NCBI RefSeq assembly: GCF_000518205.1
Contig: NZ_JADD01000009.1
Location: forward strand, 1 to 64,000
Source of the DNA: Hutsoniella sourekii ATCC 700629
GTDB taxonomy: Bacteria > Bacillota > Bacilli > Lactobacillales > Aerococcaceae
Length of the DNA: 64,000 nt
Reading direction: 5' to 3'
The notes beneath the pieces are model-generated. The model did no database searches, had not been told where the DNA came from, and saw nothing but the letters and a program-made list of their open reading frames with translations. The first letter of the stretch is position 1; the number at the start of each line of letters is the position of its first letter. This document shows, piece after piece, positions 8,047-14,938 of this stretch. The position numbers and the translations under genes were made by a program.

Positions 8047-9030
8047 TTAAGCGGCAGATTCAGTAAGTTCGTCACTTTCTGACGCATCGAAAGTTGGAGC
8101 ACCTTCAGGCACTTGAATAACCACATCTTCCCCGTACTGATCAATCACTAGGTGGAAGTCCACTGAAACAGATAAATTAGCAAATTCTTCTGCGTCAGCT
8201 CCCATAATATCAGTAAGTTGATCTGGACTTAAGGCAAACTTCATCGTCATTTCTTTGAGCTTCTTGCTTTCTTTGTCATAAACTGCTTCACTTTGCTGAA
8301 TTCCAGCAAAGGCTACCTTGATTCCTTTTTCCTGGGCCTCTTTAATTGCCGCTTCTTCTTCAGCGCTGAGTGGCTCGTCCTGGAGTTCGCGTGCTTGAGC
8401 GAGAGAGTCTTCGATTATCTGGTCAAAGTTTACCGTCTCATTTAGTCGCTCATACAAGCTATCTGGGTCCAGGTCAGTTTTCATGGACACAACATAAGCG
8501 TCATCTGTTTCAGTGATTTCGCTTAATTCTGCATTTAATTGTCGATTAGCAGCTACATTTGCTTCCGCCTCATCTTTGGCTTCTTCGTAACGTGACTGAA
8601 ATTCATTAATCTCCCCTGAGACATCTTGGACCGTCCAAGTTGTGCCATCGAAGAGGTAAGCTACATTATCAACAATTGTCGCTGATCCAGCGAAGTGGAT
8701 GGGTTCCGCTTCACTACTTGACTCAGAATCTTCGCTGACGAAGTCTTGAGCCAGACCGTCAATTTGACCACTTAGTTGAAGAGCAAAGGGCTCTGGCTGG
8801 AACTGAAACTCAAGATCAGTCTGAACATCTAGCAAGTCCGCCGTGGAATCAGCGATAGTCACTGTGACAGCACCGTGTCCGGTCATAGCCTCCACGTCTT
8901 GATTGGCAGCTTCTAATTCTTCTAGAATGGCTTCTGAATCTAACTCTTCCGCTTGCACTAGATGACTGACAGGGGATAGGGCTAAACCTAGAATACTCAT
9001 ACTTGCTAACCACTTATAAACTCGTTTCAT
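8047..9030 (-). CDS. Secreted DUF6612-like protein
   Basis: The start is the ATG after GGAGGAGAGTTTATC; a longer frame reaching into the neighbouring element is not supported. The 327-residue product begins with a Sec signal peptide (MKRVYKWLASMSILGLALSPVSHLVQA, split run, with likely cleavage after VQA). No lipobox Cys is present. The mature part is acidic, beta-rich and lipoprotein-LppX/LolA-like in character (VDNVAYLFDGTTWTVQDVSG; VVSMKTDLDPDSLYERL; LKEMTMKFALSPDQL), matching the DUF6612 style of surface protein. No enzymatic motif is visible. It is flanked by two related transposable elements. The function is unknown. Confidence 0.65.
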   Translation of the reverse strand: MKRVYKWLASMSILGLALSPVSHLVQAEELDSEAILEELEAANQDVEAMTGHGAVTVTIADSTADLLDVQTDLEFQFQPEPFALQLSGQIDGLAQDFVSEDSESSSEAEPIHFAGSATIVDNVAYLFDGTTWTVQDVSGEINEFQSRYEEAKDEAEANVAANRQLNAELSEITETDDAYVVSMKTDLDPDSLYERLNETVNFDQIIEDSLAQARELQDEPLSAEEEAAIKEAQEKGIKVAFAGIQQSEAVYDKESKKLKEMTMKFALSPDQLTDIMGADAEEFANLSVSVDFHLVIDQYGEDVVIQVPEGAPTFDASESDELTESAA

Positions 9031-9112
9031 GATAAACTCTCCTCCTTTACTCAATGATACCACAAGGGTTGTGACTGAAGCAATTTTAACTACTTGAACA
9101 AGCACAAAAAAA

Positions 9113-9414
9113 GGGGCTGTATGATAAGTCAAGACATCTTATTCTATTGTTAACATTTAATAAAAATACGTGATGAATGTTCCGATAAGTTATATTAGAG
9201 ATAGAAATATATCGGAAGAATCGAACAATCCCCATGCAGTGGTCCTAGGACGACCTGGCACACCTCAAGGCGTTACCGCTTTAGCGGTTTTACGCCTTGA
9301 GTAGCCAGGCGAGCCGTAAGCTCTTTTAAGAGCGTCAGGCGGTCCACCACAGCATGGGGATTGTTCGTATTCTGGAGAGATGTTTCTATTATCGAGAACT
9401 TATCATACAGCCTC
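9113..9414. mobile_element. MITE-like element with IS1182-type terminal repeats
   Basis: GGGGCTGTATGATAAGTC (9113-9130) and ACTTATCATACAGCCTC (about 9398-9414) are the inverted ends seen on the nearby IS1182-type element. Between them is no open frame but a long imperfect fold-back: sequence near 9201-9237 pairs with 9352-9390, including a perfect 15-bp arm. Non-autonomous derivatives mobilised by a full-length relative have this form. The interior holds the branched fold described separately. Confidence 0.65.
9223..9366. ncRNA. Branched RNA-like fold, copy 1 (inside the MITE)
   Basis: The outer stem is the perfect 15-bp pair GAACAATCCCCATGC/GCATGGGGATTGTTC, extended by GTGG with CCAC. Inside are a stem CCTGGC/GCCAGG topped by a long hairpin (CTCAAGGCGT...ACGCCTTGAG, loop around CGCTTTAGCG) and a second hairpin around GCTCTTTTAAGAGC. 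The layout is a multi-branch junction. A second copy with different sequence but matching pairing lies at 53620-53734. No promoter or strand is evident; transcription is inferred. Confidence 0.45.
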
Positions 9415-9507
9415 TTTTATTATTCAGATATAAAGACGCTAAAAGGCATGGAAAATTTACATTAAAATAACAAATATTAAGGTTGTGTAACAAAATATGG
9501 GGCGTAA

Positions 9508-9530
9508 GAAAAGAGAATACATCTCTTTTC
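9508..9530. terminator. 9-bp perfect hairpin before the recombinase-like gene
   Basis: GAAAAGAGA and TCTCTTTTC pair perfectly around a 5-nt loop. The TCTTTTC arm gives only a weak T tract, so it may be a terminator insulating the module or a leader structure. The rest of the 292-bp gap between the MITE and the gene (9415-9706) shows no gene. Confidence 0.4.
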
Positions 9531-9667
9531 AGATTAGGAGGTCACTTTAATCTTTAACTCTACGTTAACAGTCATGACATTCACCTAGTATATCTATTAG
9601 AGTACCAATTCTTAAAAGGATAACCATACCTAATCGCTCTCATAACGTAAAAAACGAGGGTTTGTGT

Positions 9668-9686
9668 GTGATATTTCTGTGATATT
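9668..9686. promoter_or_regulatory. Tandem GTGATATT operator candidate over the promoter
   Basis: GTGATATT occurs at 9668-9675 and 9679-9686, exactly 11 bp apart, so both face the same side of the helix. The second copy overlaps a possible -10 (TATTAT, 9683-9688), about 20 nt before the start of the recombinase-like gene. This fits autoregulation by the HTH protein encoded in the same operon; the regulator assignment is inference. Confidence 0.45.
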
Positions 9687-9706
9687 ATTGAGCTGAAGGT
9701 GATAAT

Positions 9707-10678
9707 ATGCTTACAGATTATTATAACTATTTGCTTCAAAATAACTATTCAAAACACACCATTAGACTTTATACTAGAGTTGCAGAAGAGTTTAAAGAAA
9801 CAGATCATATTATACCAATCAAAAAAAGACTTCATCATCTATTTGTTAAGTGGCATAACAGAAATATATCCAATCGATCGATAAACGCCATGAAAAGCGC
9901 TCTAAAAAGATTTATTAAATACTTAGCTTTATATCACGATAGGCGGCTTTCAGACGGGTTGAACTATATCCATTACAACTATGGTTATCATTTGCCGAAA
10001 AAACCCGATGAAAGACATGTAAAACTTCTAAGAGAAATAGCTCAAGATATAGAGGATGACCAGACTTCGATCATTGTGTACCTTATCAGTTACCACGGAT
10101 TAAAAGGAAGTACGATTAGTTCAATCAAAGTATCAGATTTTAATAAGCAAGAAAGCAGTTTGACAATCCGTTATCCATACTCAAAAATTAAAATATCTTT
10201 CAAAGGAAAGTTAAAGAAGAAAATGGAACGATTAATCAAAGGAAAGGAAAACACAAATCCTATTTTCGATAAAAATGGGAAAGCGCTTACTAATGATCAG
10301 ATATGGTATTTGTTTAAAAAGCTGAACACTAAATACAATATCTACATTACACCCAGACTAGCACGTAATCAGTTTGTTATTGATTTCCTAGATAGATCGA
10401 AAAATATCCTTGCTGTTAGAGATTACATAGGAATTGCTAATATTAAAAGAGTAGCTGAATTTATGCCATTTACACCCGATTACGTTAAATCCGTCAAAGA
10501 AAAAGTAAATTTAATGAGATTTAATAGCAGACTTTCGACTAAAATATTTAAGATTAAGGAGAAAAGAGAAAATGTTAAAGAAAAGCAGCCTTGTCAAACT
10601 AAAGTCAGACATCGCGTTACTATCAACAGAGGAAAGAAAAGACTTAATACATTCACTCCTACACGAATACACCGTTAA
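9707..10678 (+). CDS. Tyrosine-recombinase-fold protein with degenerate active site
   Basis: The 323-residue protein begins after GAAGGTGAT. An N-terminal SAM-like core-binding region (about 1-85: NNYSKHTIRLYTRVAEEFK) precedes a catalytic-type domain (about 100-265). Lined up by eye with phage integrases, box I TGLRxSEL reads HGLKGSTI (Arg to Lys133). Box II HxLRH reads RLARN (both His lost, Arg220 kept). The LGH motif reads IGI, and the nucleophilic Tyr position is Phe252 (Tyr259 is the nearest alternative). It is therefore probably a DNA-binding derivative without recombinase chemistry. The C-terminal 35 residues are very basic and are encoded across the next gene. AT-rich codon use suggests transfer. 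Confidence 0.7.
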   Translation: MLTDYYNYLLQNNYSKHTIRLYTRVAEEFKETDHIIPIKKRLHHLFVKWHNRNISNRSINAMKSALKRFIKYLALYHDRRLSDGLNYIHYNYGYHLPKKPDERHVKLLREIAQDIEDDQTSIIVYLISYHGLKGSTISSIKVSDFNKQESSLTIRYPYSKIKISFKGKLKKKMERLIKGKENTNPIFDKNGKALTNDQIWYLFKKLNTKYNIYITPRLARNQFVIDFLDRSKNILAVRDYIGIANIKRVAEFMPFTPDYVKSVKEKVNLMRFNSRLSTKIFKIKEKRENVKEKQPCQTKVRHRVTINRGKKRLNTFTPTRIHR

Positions 10679-10883
10679 CCAAACACTAGCTTCAGAAATC
10701 CTAGACATTAATACTTCCCATCTTAAACGCCTCGTAAAATCAGGCAGAATATCGGAACCCTTATATAAATATACAACGCATAAACAAACACAACATTATA
10801 TCTTTTACTATCAAGACATTGTTAATTACCTAAATTTCCTTGAAGCCTATAGAGAAACCCAAGAATTATTAAAACATAAATGA
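10572..10883 (+). CDS. Small HTH (excisionase/MerR-like) protein overlapping the recombinase-like gene
   Basis: A 103-residue protein starts at an ATG with a good ribosome site (AAGGAG, 10 nt upstream) inside the preceding gene, overlapping it by 107 nt in another frame. A helix-turn-helix is seen at about 36-60 (VNQTLASEILDINTSHLKRL then VKSGRISEP), as in excisionase or AlpA-like DNA-binding domains. A tail with YYQDIVNYL resembles the hydrophobic end of such domains. Together with the integrase-like neighbour it resembles an int-xis pair, but the catalytic partner looks dead, so regulation or DNA architecture is more likely. The promoter of the structured RNA begins 31 nt after its stop. 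Confidence 0.7.
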   Translation: MLKKSSLVKLKSDIALLSTEERKDLIHSLLHEYTVNQTLASEILDINTSHLKRLVKSGRISEPLYKYTTHKQTQHYIFYYQDIVNYLNFLEAYRETQELLKHK

Positions 10884-10913
10884 GTAAAAAGAGAACGAAT
10901 GTTCAAAAAGGTA

Positions 10914-10941
10914 TGGACATGCAAATTATAAATGTTATAAT
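10914..10941 (+). promoter_or_regulatory. Strong extended -10 promoter for the structured RNA
   Basis: TGGACA (10914-10919; one change from TTGACA), a 16-nt spacer and TATAAT (10936-10941) preceded by TG at the extended -10 position. Transcription would start near 10948, exactly at the first hairpin of the RNA. No ribosome site or sizeable reading frame follows, so the product is likely non-coding. Confidence 0.75.
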
Positions 10942-10947
10942 TATGTT

Positions 10948-11350
10948 AGAGGGCAACCTCTTCGCTCATTGACAATCTAGAGCAGTCTGGGAAACTGCTG
11001 AAAAGGGGATAGCTCCCCTCTATTTAAATTATCTTAATTTATTTAGTAACAAGTAGTCGGTCGGAAAGGACGGACTATTGCTTATAGAAATAAGCTGCAA
11101 CGCTGTGAAAGATAATGGTATGTAAATTAACACCTACCTATATCAGCTATGAATGCGCCACGACCTAATTTCTAGCGAGCCATTCAGAGACGCCGAGACA
11201 TTCTTAGTAAGAATTGAGCGACTAAAATATGATAAATGATAAAAATTATTCTCCTATAGGAGAATAATTATGTTTAATGATATATATGATCAGGCAAACC
11301 CAAGCAAAAAGTAGTCAAAGGCTTCAGGCCTTTATTATTTTTTGCTTTTT
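10948..11350 (+). ncRNA. Putative structured non-coding RNA of about 400 nt
   Basis: From the predicted start the sequence folds into successive hairpins. They are AGAGG-GCAA-CCTCT (10948-10961, GNRA loop), AGCAGT/ACTGCT (10981-10999), AGGGG/CCCCT (11004-11019), AGTCgGTC/GACgGACT with loop GGAAAG (11055-11076), AGCTG/CAGCT spanning 11093-11148, ATTCTT/AAGAAT (11200-11214), and a 26-bp palindrome (11244-11269). A nested terminator closes it. I see no open frame with a ribosome site. I could not match it to tmRNA, RNase P, 6S, a group II domain V or a clear group I core. It belongs by position to the recombinase-like/HTH module. Confidence 0.6.
11244..11269. repeat. 26-bp perfect palindrome near the RNA 3' end
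   Basis: AATTATTCTCC-TATA-GGAGAATAATT reads the same on both strands. It could be a hairpin in the RNA, an early terminator (the tail is only ATGTTTA) or a protein-binding site. Confidence 0.6.
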
Positions 11351-11370
11351 TATTTTCCTGATAATATATA
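11281..11370 (+). terminator. Nested terminator structure ending the structured RNA
   Basis: Three inverted repeats are nested: an outer TATATATGATCAGG/CCTGATAATATATA (11281-11294 with 11357-11370, one mismatch), a middle AAGCAAAAA/TTTTTGCTT (11302-11310 with 11339-11347) and an apical AAAGGC/GCCTTT (11317-11333). A T-rich run follows the inner stems. The inner part is a credible intrinsic terminator; the outer arms are more than a terminator needs. Confidence 0.65.
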
Positions 11371-11457
11371 TTATGTAAACTCAAATAAAAACTAACTTAT
11401 TTAGCCTCTTCCCTAGTTAGATCTAAGTCTGCTCTCTAGTGTTATTTAATAAATAGT

Positions 11458-11498
11458 AATACCGCCTCCATATCCACTTTTGAGGCGGTATTATTTTT
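11458..11498. terminator. Bidirectional terminator after pcaG
   Basis: AATACCGCCTC pairs perfectly with GAGGCGGTATT (11 bp, 13-nt loop). A T-rich run follows on the plus strand and a shorter one on the minus strand. It separates the accessory module from the pcaHG operon; pcaG ends at 11504. Confidence 0.8.
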
Positions 11499-11503
11499 AG
11501 TTA

Positions 11504-12193
11504 TTAATCGATGACGAATAGATGAGTTACTGGACGATGAATCTCTTCTTTTAAGTCTTTAGCTTGTTGGTCAGTAATCAAGGGTTCATTAAGAAGCTCT
11601 TTACCTGTGCCATCAAGAACAATATCTATATGATAACGGTTCATACCTGCAGAACCTACTTTCTTAGCAATAATGCCTTGGTGTTCTTGGTCTGTAAGCG
11701 TTTTACTATAATCATCCACTGTATTTTCATCTTCAAAATAAATACGAGTGGCTAAAGGATGCGCTACACCACGCGAGTGGATAATCATCATAATATGTGG
11801 CGCCTCACTGTCTTCGAAATGATTAGAATGCTTGGTAGGTCCCGGTTTAAAGGTCTTAAATTCAAAATGCCCCATGCGATTGGTAATCGCTCGTCCAAAG
11901 CCAACAAAGCTGGGATCATAGTCTGGATTGTCATGGTCAATACTATGATTAAAGACGCCTTTAGAATTGGCTTGCCAAATCTCAACCATCACATTAAACA
12001 TAGGATAATTATCACTGGCCATAATATTACCTTCGATAATAATTTTCTCCCCGGATCCTCCTTTTTCAGTTAAATCGTTATTTAATTCATCACGGTTAGA
12101 AAATTTATTCAACAAACCTAAGGTAACATAAGGACCAACGGTTTGCTGTGGCGTTTTTCCAATAGCTGCATCGGTTTTATTTATTTTTGCCAT
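11504..12193 (-). CDS. pcaG: Protocatechuate 3,4-dioxygenase, alpha subunit
   Basis: The ATG after GGAGGAAAAAT is chosen, which gives 229 residues and a 17-nt overlap with pcaH. The intradiol-dioxygenase fold is clear: GPYVTLGLLNKFSNRDELNN at the N-terminus, MVEIWQANSKGVFNHS, DYDPSFVGFGRAITNRMGHFEF, then APHIMMIIHSRGVAHPLATRIYFEDE. As expected for alpha subunits, the iron ligands are not all kept; this chain forms the complex and part of the active-site cleft. With PcaH it opens protocatechuate to 3-carboxy-cis,cis-muconate. No other beta-ketoadipate pathway gene lies in this window. Confidence 0.85.
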   Translation of the reverse strand: MAKINKTDAAIGKTPQQTVGPYVTLGLLNKFSNRDELNNDLTEKGGSGEKIIIEGNIMASDNYPMFNVMVEIWQANSKGVFNHSIDHDNPDYDPSFVGFGRAITNRMGHFEFKTFKPGPTKHSNHFEDSEAPHIMMIIHSRGVAHPLATRIYFEDENTVDDYSKTLTDQEHQGIIAKKVGSAGMNRYHIDIVLDGTGKELLNEPLITDQQAKDLKEEIHRPVTHLFVID

Positions 12194-12941
12194 ATTTTTC
12201 CTCCTGCATGCGTTCAATTTCAGCCAGATCTTCGTCCGTTAGTTCATGTTTATTAGGCATCACGGGTAAGGACTGGGAACCACGAAGGACGATATCGAAG
12301 TCGAAGCCTAAAGCCCAATCCGGCAAGGTCTTATCGTGGTTATAAGTGGCGATTACTCGTTTCTGTTCTTCTTCGGATAACTTTTGGTAAACAGTGCTAT
12401 CATATGGAAGCAGCGGGTCTCCTTCAAAGTACAATTGTGTGACTAATCGGTCAATAAACTTGGGTCCCATAACCGATAAGTGGATATGAGCCGGTCGCCA
12501 GTGGTTATTCTCTGGTCTAAAACAATAATTCCCGGGCTTAATGGTCGTGAAGGAATATCTTCCATGGTCATCCGTATGAGTCCAACCGCTCCCTACAAAG
12601 TTCGGATCAAGGGGCGCATCCCAGTACTCTAACTTGTGAATGTAACGACCGGCGGCGTTGGCTTGCCAGATTTCAATAAAGGCATTAGGGACGGGTTCGC
12701 CCTCTTCGTCAAGAACACGACCTGAAATAACGATCCGCTGGCCGATAGCTTCTTCGCCCTCTTTGGCTGAATTAGTCGTCAAATCATCATTTTTACCGTA
12801 AAGCTTAGCCAGTGCTGGTCCTGGGCCTGGTTCAAACAATGGAAAGTAACTCTTGAATTCTTCACGGTCCATATCTTTTCCATTTTCGACAATGTACTGG
12901 TAGGCTTCAAGATTCGAGGCCTTTTTTATCTCTTTAGTCAT
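12177..12941 (-). CDS. pcaH: Protocatechuate 3,4-dioxygenase, beta (iron-binding) subunit
   Basis: The ATG follows AAGGAGCGATCGA, which gives 254 residues. It carries the catalytic Fe(III) site of intradiol dioxygenases: a Tyr in AAGRYIHKLEYWDAPLDPNF, then the Tyr and two His of PGNYCFRPENNHWRPAHIHL. VISGRVLDEEGEPVPNAFIEIWQAN and LVTQLYFEGDPLLPYD are also diagnostic. It is the first gene of a two-gene operon with pcaG. A chlorocatechol or hydroxyquinol dioxygenase is less likely because those are homodimers, and here two distinct chains are encoded. The aromatic substrate is inferred from family. Confidence 0.87.
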   Translation of the reverse strand: MTKEIKKASNLEAYQYIVENGKDMDREEFKSYFPLFEPGPGPALAKLYGKNDDLTTNSAKEGEEAIGQRIVISGRVLDEEGEPVPNAFIEIWQANAAGRYIHKLEYWDAPLDPNFVGSGWTHTDDHGRYSFTTIKPGNYCFRPENNHWRPAHIHLSVMGPKFIDRLVTQLYFEGDPLLPYDSTVYQKLSEEEQKRVIATYNHDKTLPDWALGFDFDIVLRGSQSLPVMPNKHELTDEDLAEIERMQEEKYGKNK

Positions 12942-13045
12942 TCGATCGCTCCTTCTCATTAAAATATTATTTACTTTAAATTTTTACAATAAAACTCATT
13001 ATTGTCTAATTATATGCCCGTAGATCATTGCTTGCTATTTGTCTA

Positions 13046-13088
13046 ATAAAAAAGAGCCAAAATTTCAGCTACACTGAAATCGGCTCTT
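13046..13088 (-). terminator. Rho-independent terminator of the acetyltransferase gene
   Basis: AAGAGCC/GGCTCTT plus ATTTCAG/CTGAAAT make a long stem; on the minus strand it is followed by a TTTTTTA tail. It lies 15 nt past the gene's stop codon. Confidence 0.85.
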
Positions 13089-13102
13089 ATTCCCGATTCT
13101 AA

Positions 13103-13630
13103 TTACTGGGTAGAATCAGTATTAACCCAATATCTATGGTAAGTGAGTCCTTGATGTTCAACCTTATTTTCTAGCTGGCCACCGTTACCTTCAATGACTT
13201 TGGCGCTAGCTCTATTATCACTTTGACAGGTGATTAAGACCTGATCAAGGCCAAGATTATAAGCTTGTTTGAGACCCAAGGCCAACAATTGACGACCATA
13301 GCCTTGCCCTTGATACATGGGGGCTACACTATATCCAATATGACCGCCTACATGTTCTAAGTAATCATTGAGTCGGTGACGAATATTAATTACACCGATG
13401 ATCGTGTCTGGCTGGCTTGAATCAATCAATAAGTAAGTCGAAGCCGGCACCCAACCCGGTGCAACAGTAGGCTCAGATTTAGCCTGATGGAGTATTTCAA
13501 GCCAGTCTTCAAAGCTTTCAGCCGATTCAAGGCCAAAAGCACCGGGTATCCCTGTCCCTTCATTGAATTGATTTTTGAAGGCAAGTAAGGCTTCCTTGTG
13601 TTTAGCTGATAGTTCAACGATTTGTAACAT
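13103..13630 (-). CDS. GNAT-family N-acetyltransferase
   Basis: The protein is about 175 residues; two adjacent ATGs follow GGAGCTA and the second has the better spacing. GNAT motifs are visible: IIGVINIRHRLNDYLEHVGGHIGYSV (split here), then the acetyl-CoA loop of the QGQGYGRQLLALGL type (motif A), then LDQVLITCQSDNRASAKVIEGNGGQLEN (motif B). This pattern resembles RimJ/RimL-like acetyltransferases of uncharacterised substrate. The gene is monocistronic, with its own terminator. The substrate is unknown. Confidence 0.8.
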   Translation of the reverse strand: MLQIVELSAKHKEALLAFKNQFNEGTGIPGAFGLESAESFEDWLEILHQAKSEPTVAPGWVPASTYLLIDSSQPDTIIGVINIRHRLNDYLEHVGGHIGYSVAPMYQGQGYGRQLLALGLKQAYNLGLDQVLITCQSDNRASAKVIEGNGGQLENKVEHQGLTYHRYWVNTDSTQ

Positions 13631-13736
13631 CATTAGCTCCAGATTCTAGCCTGTCTTCACAAGCGAAAATTAGCAAAAATTTATTAAATTTAGCTATAAT
13701 TGTATCATATTATCATGTAGAAAGAAGGATCAATCA

Positions 13737-14849
13737 TTGATCAAACGTTTATTTCAATTTATTTACCAGGATAAGGTCTTCTTGATTGCCTTACTGTTGG
13801 CACTTGCCAGTGTCTTTTTGGGTGAATTTCAGCTGGCCTTTATTAATTGGCAAGTCATCTTGAGCTTATTCGGAATGATGTTAGTCTTGGCCTTATTTAG
13901 TGCTTCAGGCTTACTCCAGCATGTTTCTATTCGTATTATCCACTGGAGTCACCATACCCGGCAGATGGCTCTGTGGATGGTTAATCTAGCCTTTTTCTTC
14001 TCAATGATCTTGTCTAACGATGTCGCTGTTTTAACACTTCTGCCTCTATACTTGATGATGGTGGCCGAGATTGGTAACTTTCGTGGAAAAGTTGCTGGCA
14101 GTGTCCTAATTACGGTCGCCGCTAATCTAGGGGGCATTATTTTTCCTTTTTCAAATCCTCAAAACTTAATTATCTATATTCAAAATAATATGACCAGTCA
14201 AGATTTTTTAAAGATGTCATTGCCGATGACACTATTCTCATTTTTTATCTTGATCCTAATAACTTGGTTGTTAGTAGAGGACAAGCCGATCGTTCATGAT
14301 CTTGAACTCAACCCCCTCCATCAACAAAAACTGCTCGTAGCTAGTTTTAGCTTCATCGTGATGGCCTCAGCGATCTTAGGCTTTATGCCGATTTTAAAAG
14401 CAGTAATCATTGTTAGTCTCATCTGTCTCTTCTATTTGCCGGCTAGTTATCAGAAGATAGACTACCGGCTCTTGATAACCTTTGCTTGCTTCTTTATTAT
14501 AGTGGGTAATGTCAGTCACTTAAGTGTCCTAAACGAATTTCTTACCAAGGGTCTTAATCATTCCAGTCAGACTTTTCTAACCAGTTTAGGGCTTAGCCAG
14601 ATCTTCTCGAATGTACCAACCACTATTTTACTTGAACCCTATACTCAACATATTGAAGCTCTCTGGTACGGGGTTAATATCGGGGGTTTGGGATCTCTGG
14701 TAGGTTCACTGGCTAATCTGATTGGCTACCAAATCATCAAGGCCTACCATCCTGCTTCTTTAGGAGCTTATTTAAAGTCTTTTCTAGTGATCAATTTTTC
14801 TGTCTTGGCTATTCTTTCTGCCTTTTATTATCTAATAACGAGTATGTAA
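13737..14849 (+). CDS. ArsB/NhaD-superfamily (citrate-transporter-like) permease
   Basis: The 370-residue, very hydrophobic protein has about ten membrane segments. It starts at TTG following AAGGATCAATCA; no ATG is better placed. Family marks are SMILSNDVAVLTLLPL (conserved Asn-Asp in a transmembrane hairpin) and a second repeat, LGLSQIFSNVPTTILLEPY, as in two-fold ion-transporter members. GGIIFPFSNPQNLIIY is also characteristic of the SLC13/ArsB group. It is shorter than ArsB (about 430). The substrate may be an organic or inorganic anion and cannot be set from sequence. A TATAAT-like box near 13692 may be its promoter. Confidence 0.75.
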   Translation: MIKRLFQFIYQDKVFLIALLLALASVFLGEFQLAFINWQVILSLFGMMLVLALFSASGLLQHVSIRIIHWSHHTRQMALWMVNLAFFFSMILSNDVAVLTLLPLYLMMVAEIGNFRGKVAGSVLITVAANLGGIIFPFSNPQNLIIYIQNNMTSQDFLKMSLPMTLFSFFILILITWLLVEDKPIVHDLELNPLHQQKLLVASFSFIVMASAILGFMPILKAVIIVSLICLFYLPASYQKIDYRLLITFACFFIIVGNVSHLSVLNEFLTKGLNHSSQTFLTSLGLSQIFSNVPTTILLEPYTQHIEALWYGVNIGGLGSLVGSLANLIGYQIIKAYHPASLGAYLKSFLVINFSVLAILSAFYYLITSM

Positions 14850-14873
14850 CCTTGTCAATTCATGACCATACTG

Positions 14874-14926
14874 AAAAACCAGCGCCGGCCGGTTGCCCTA
14901 AGGCGACCGACTAGCGCTGGTTTATT
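14874..14926. terminator. Convergent terminator between the permease and scrK
   Basis: AAACCAGCGC pairs with GCGCTGGTTT, enclosing a second stem (CCGGTTGCC/GGCGACCG). Short A/T runs flank both sides, so it can serve both converging genes. Confidence 0.75.
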
Positions 14927-14938
14927 GATTGATCCGAT

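Noticed and set aside
10948..11350. Group I or group II intron as the explanation for the structured region
   Set aside because: Some stems look intron-like, but no P7/S-type core or domain V motif could be placed and no interrupted gene flanks it.
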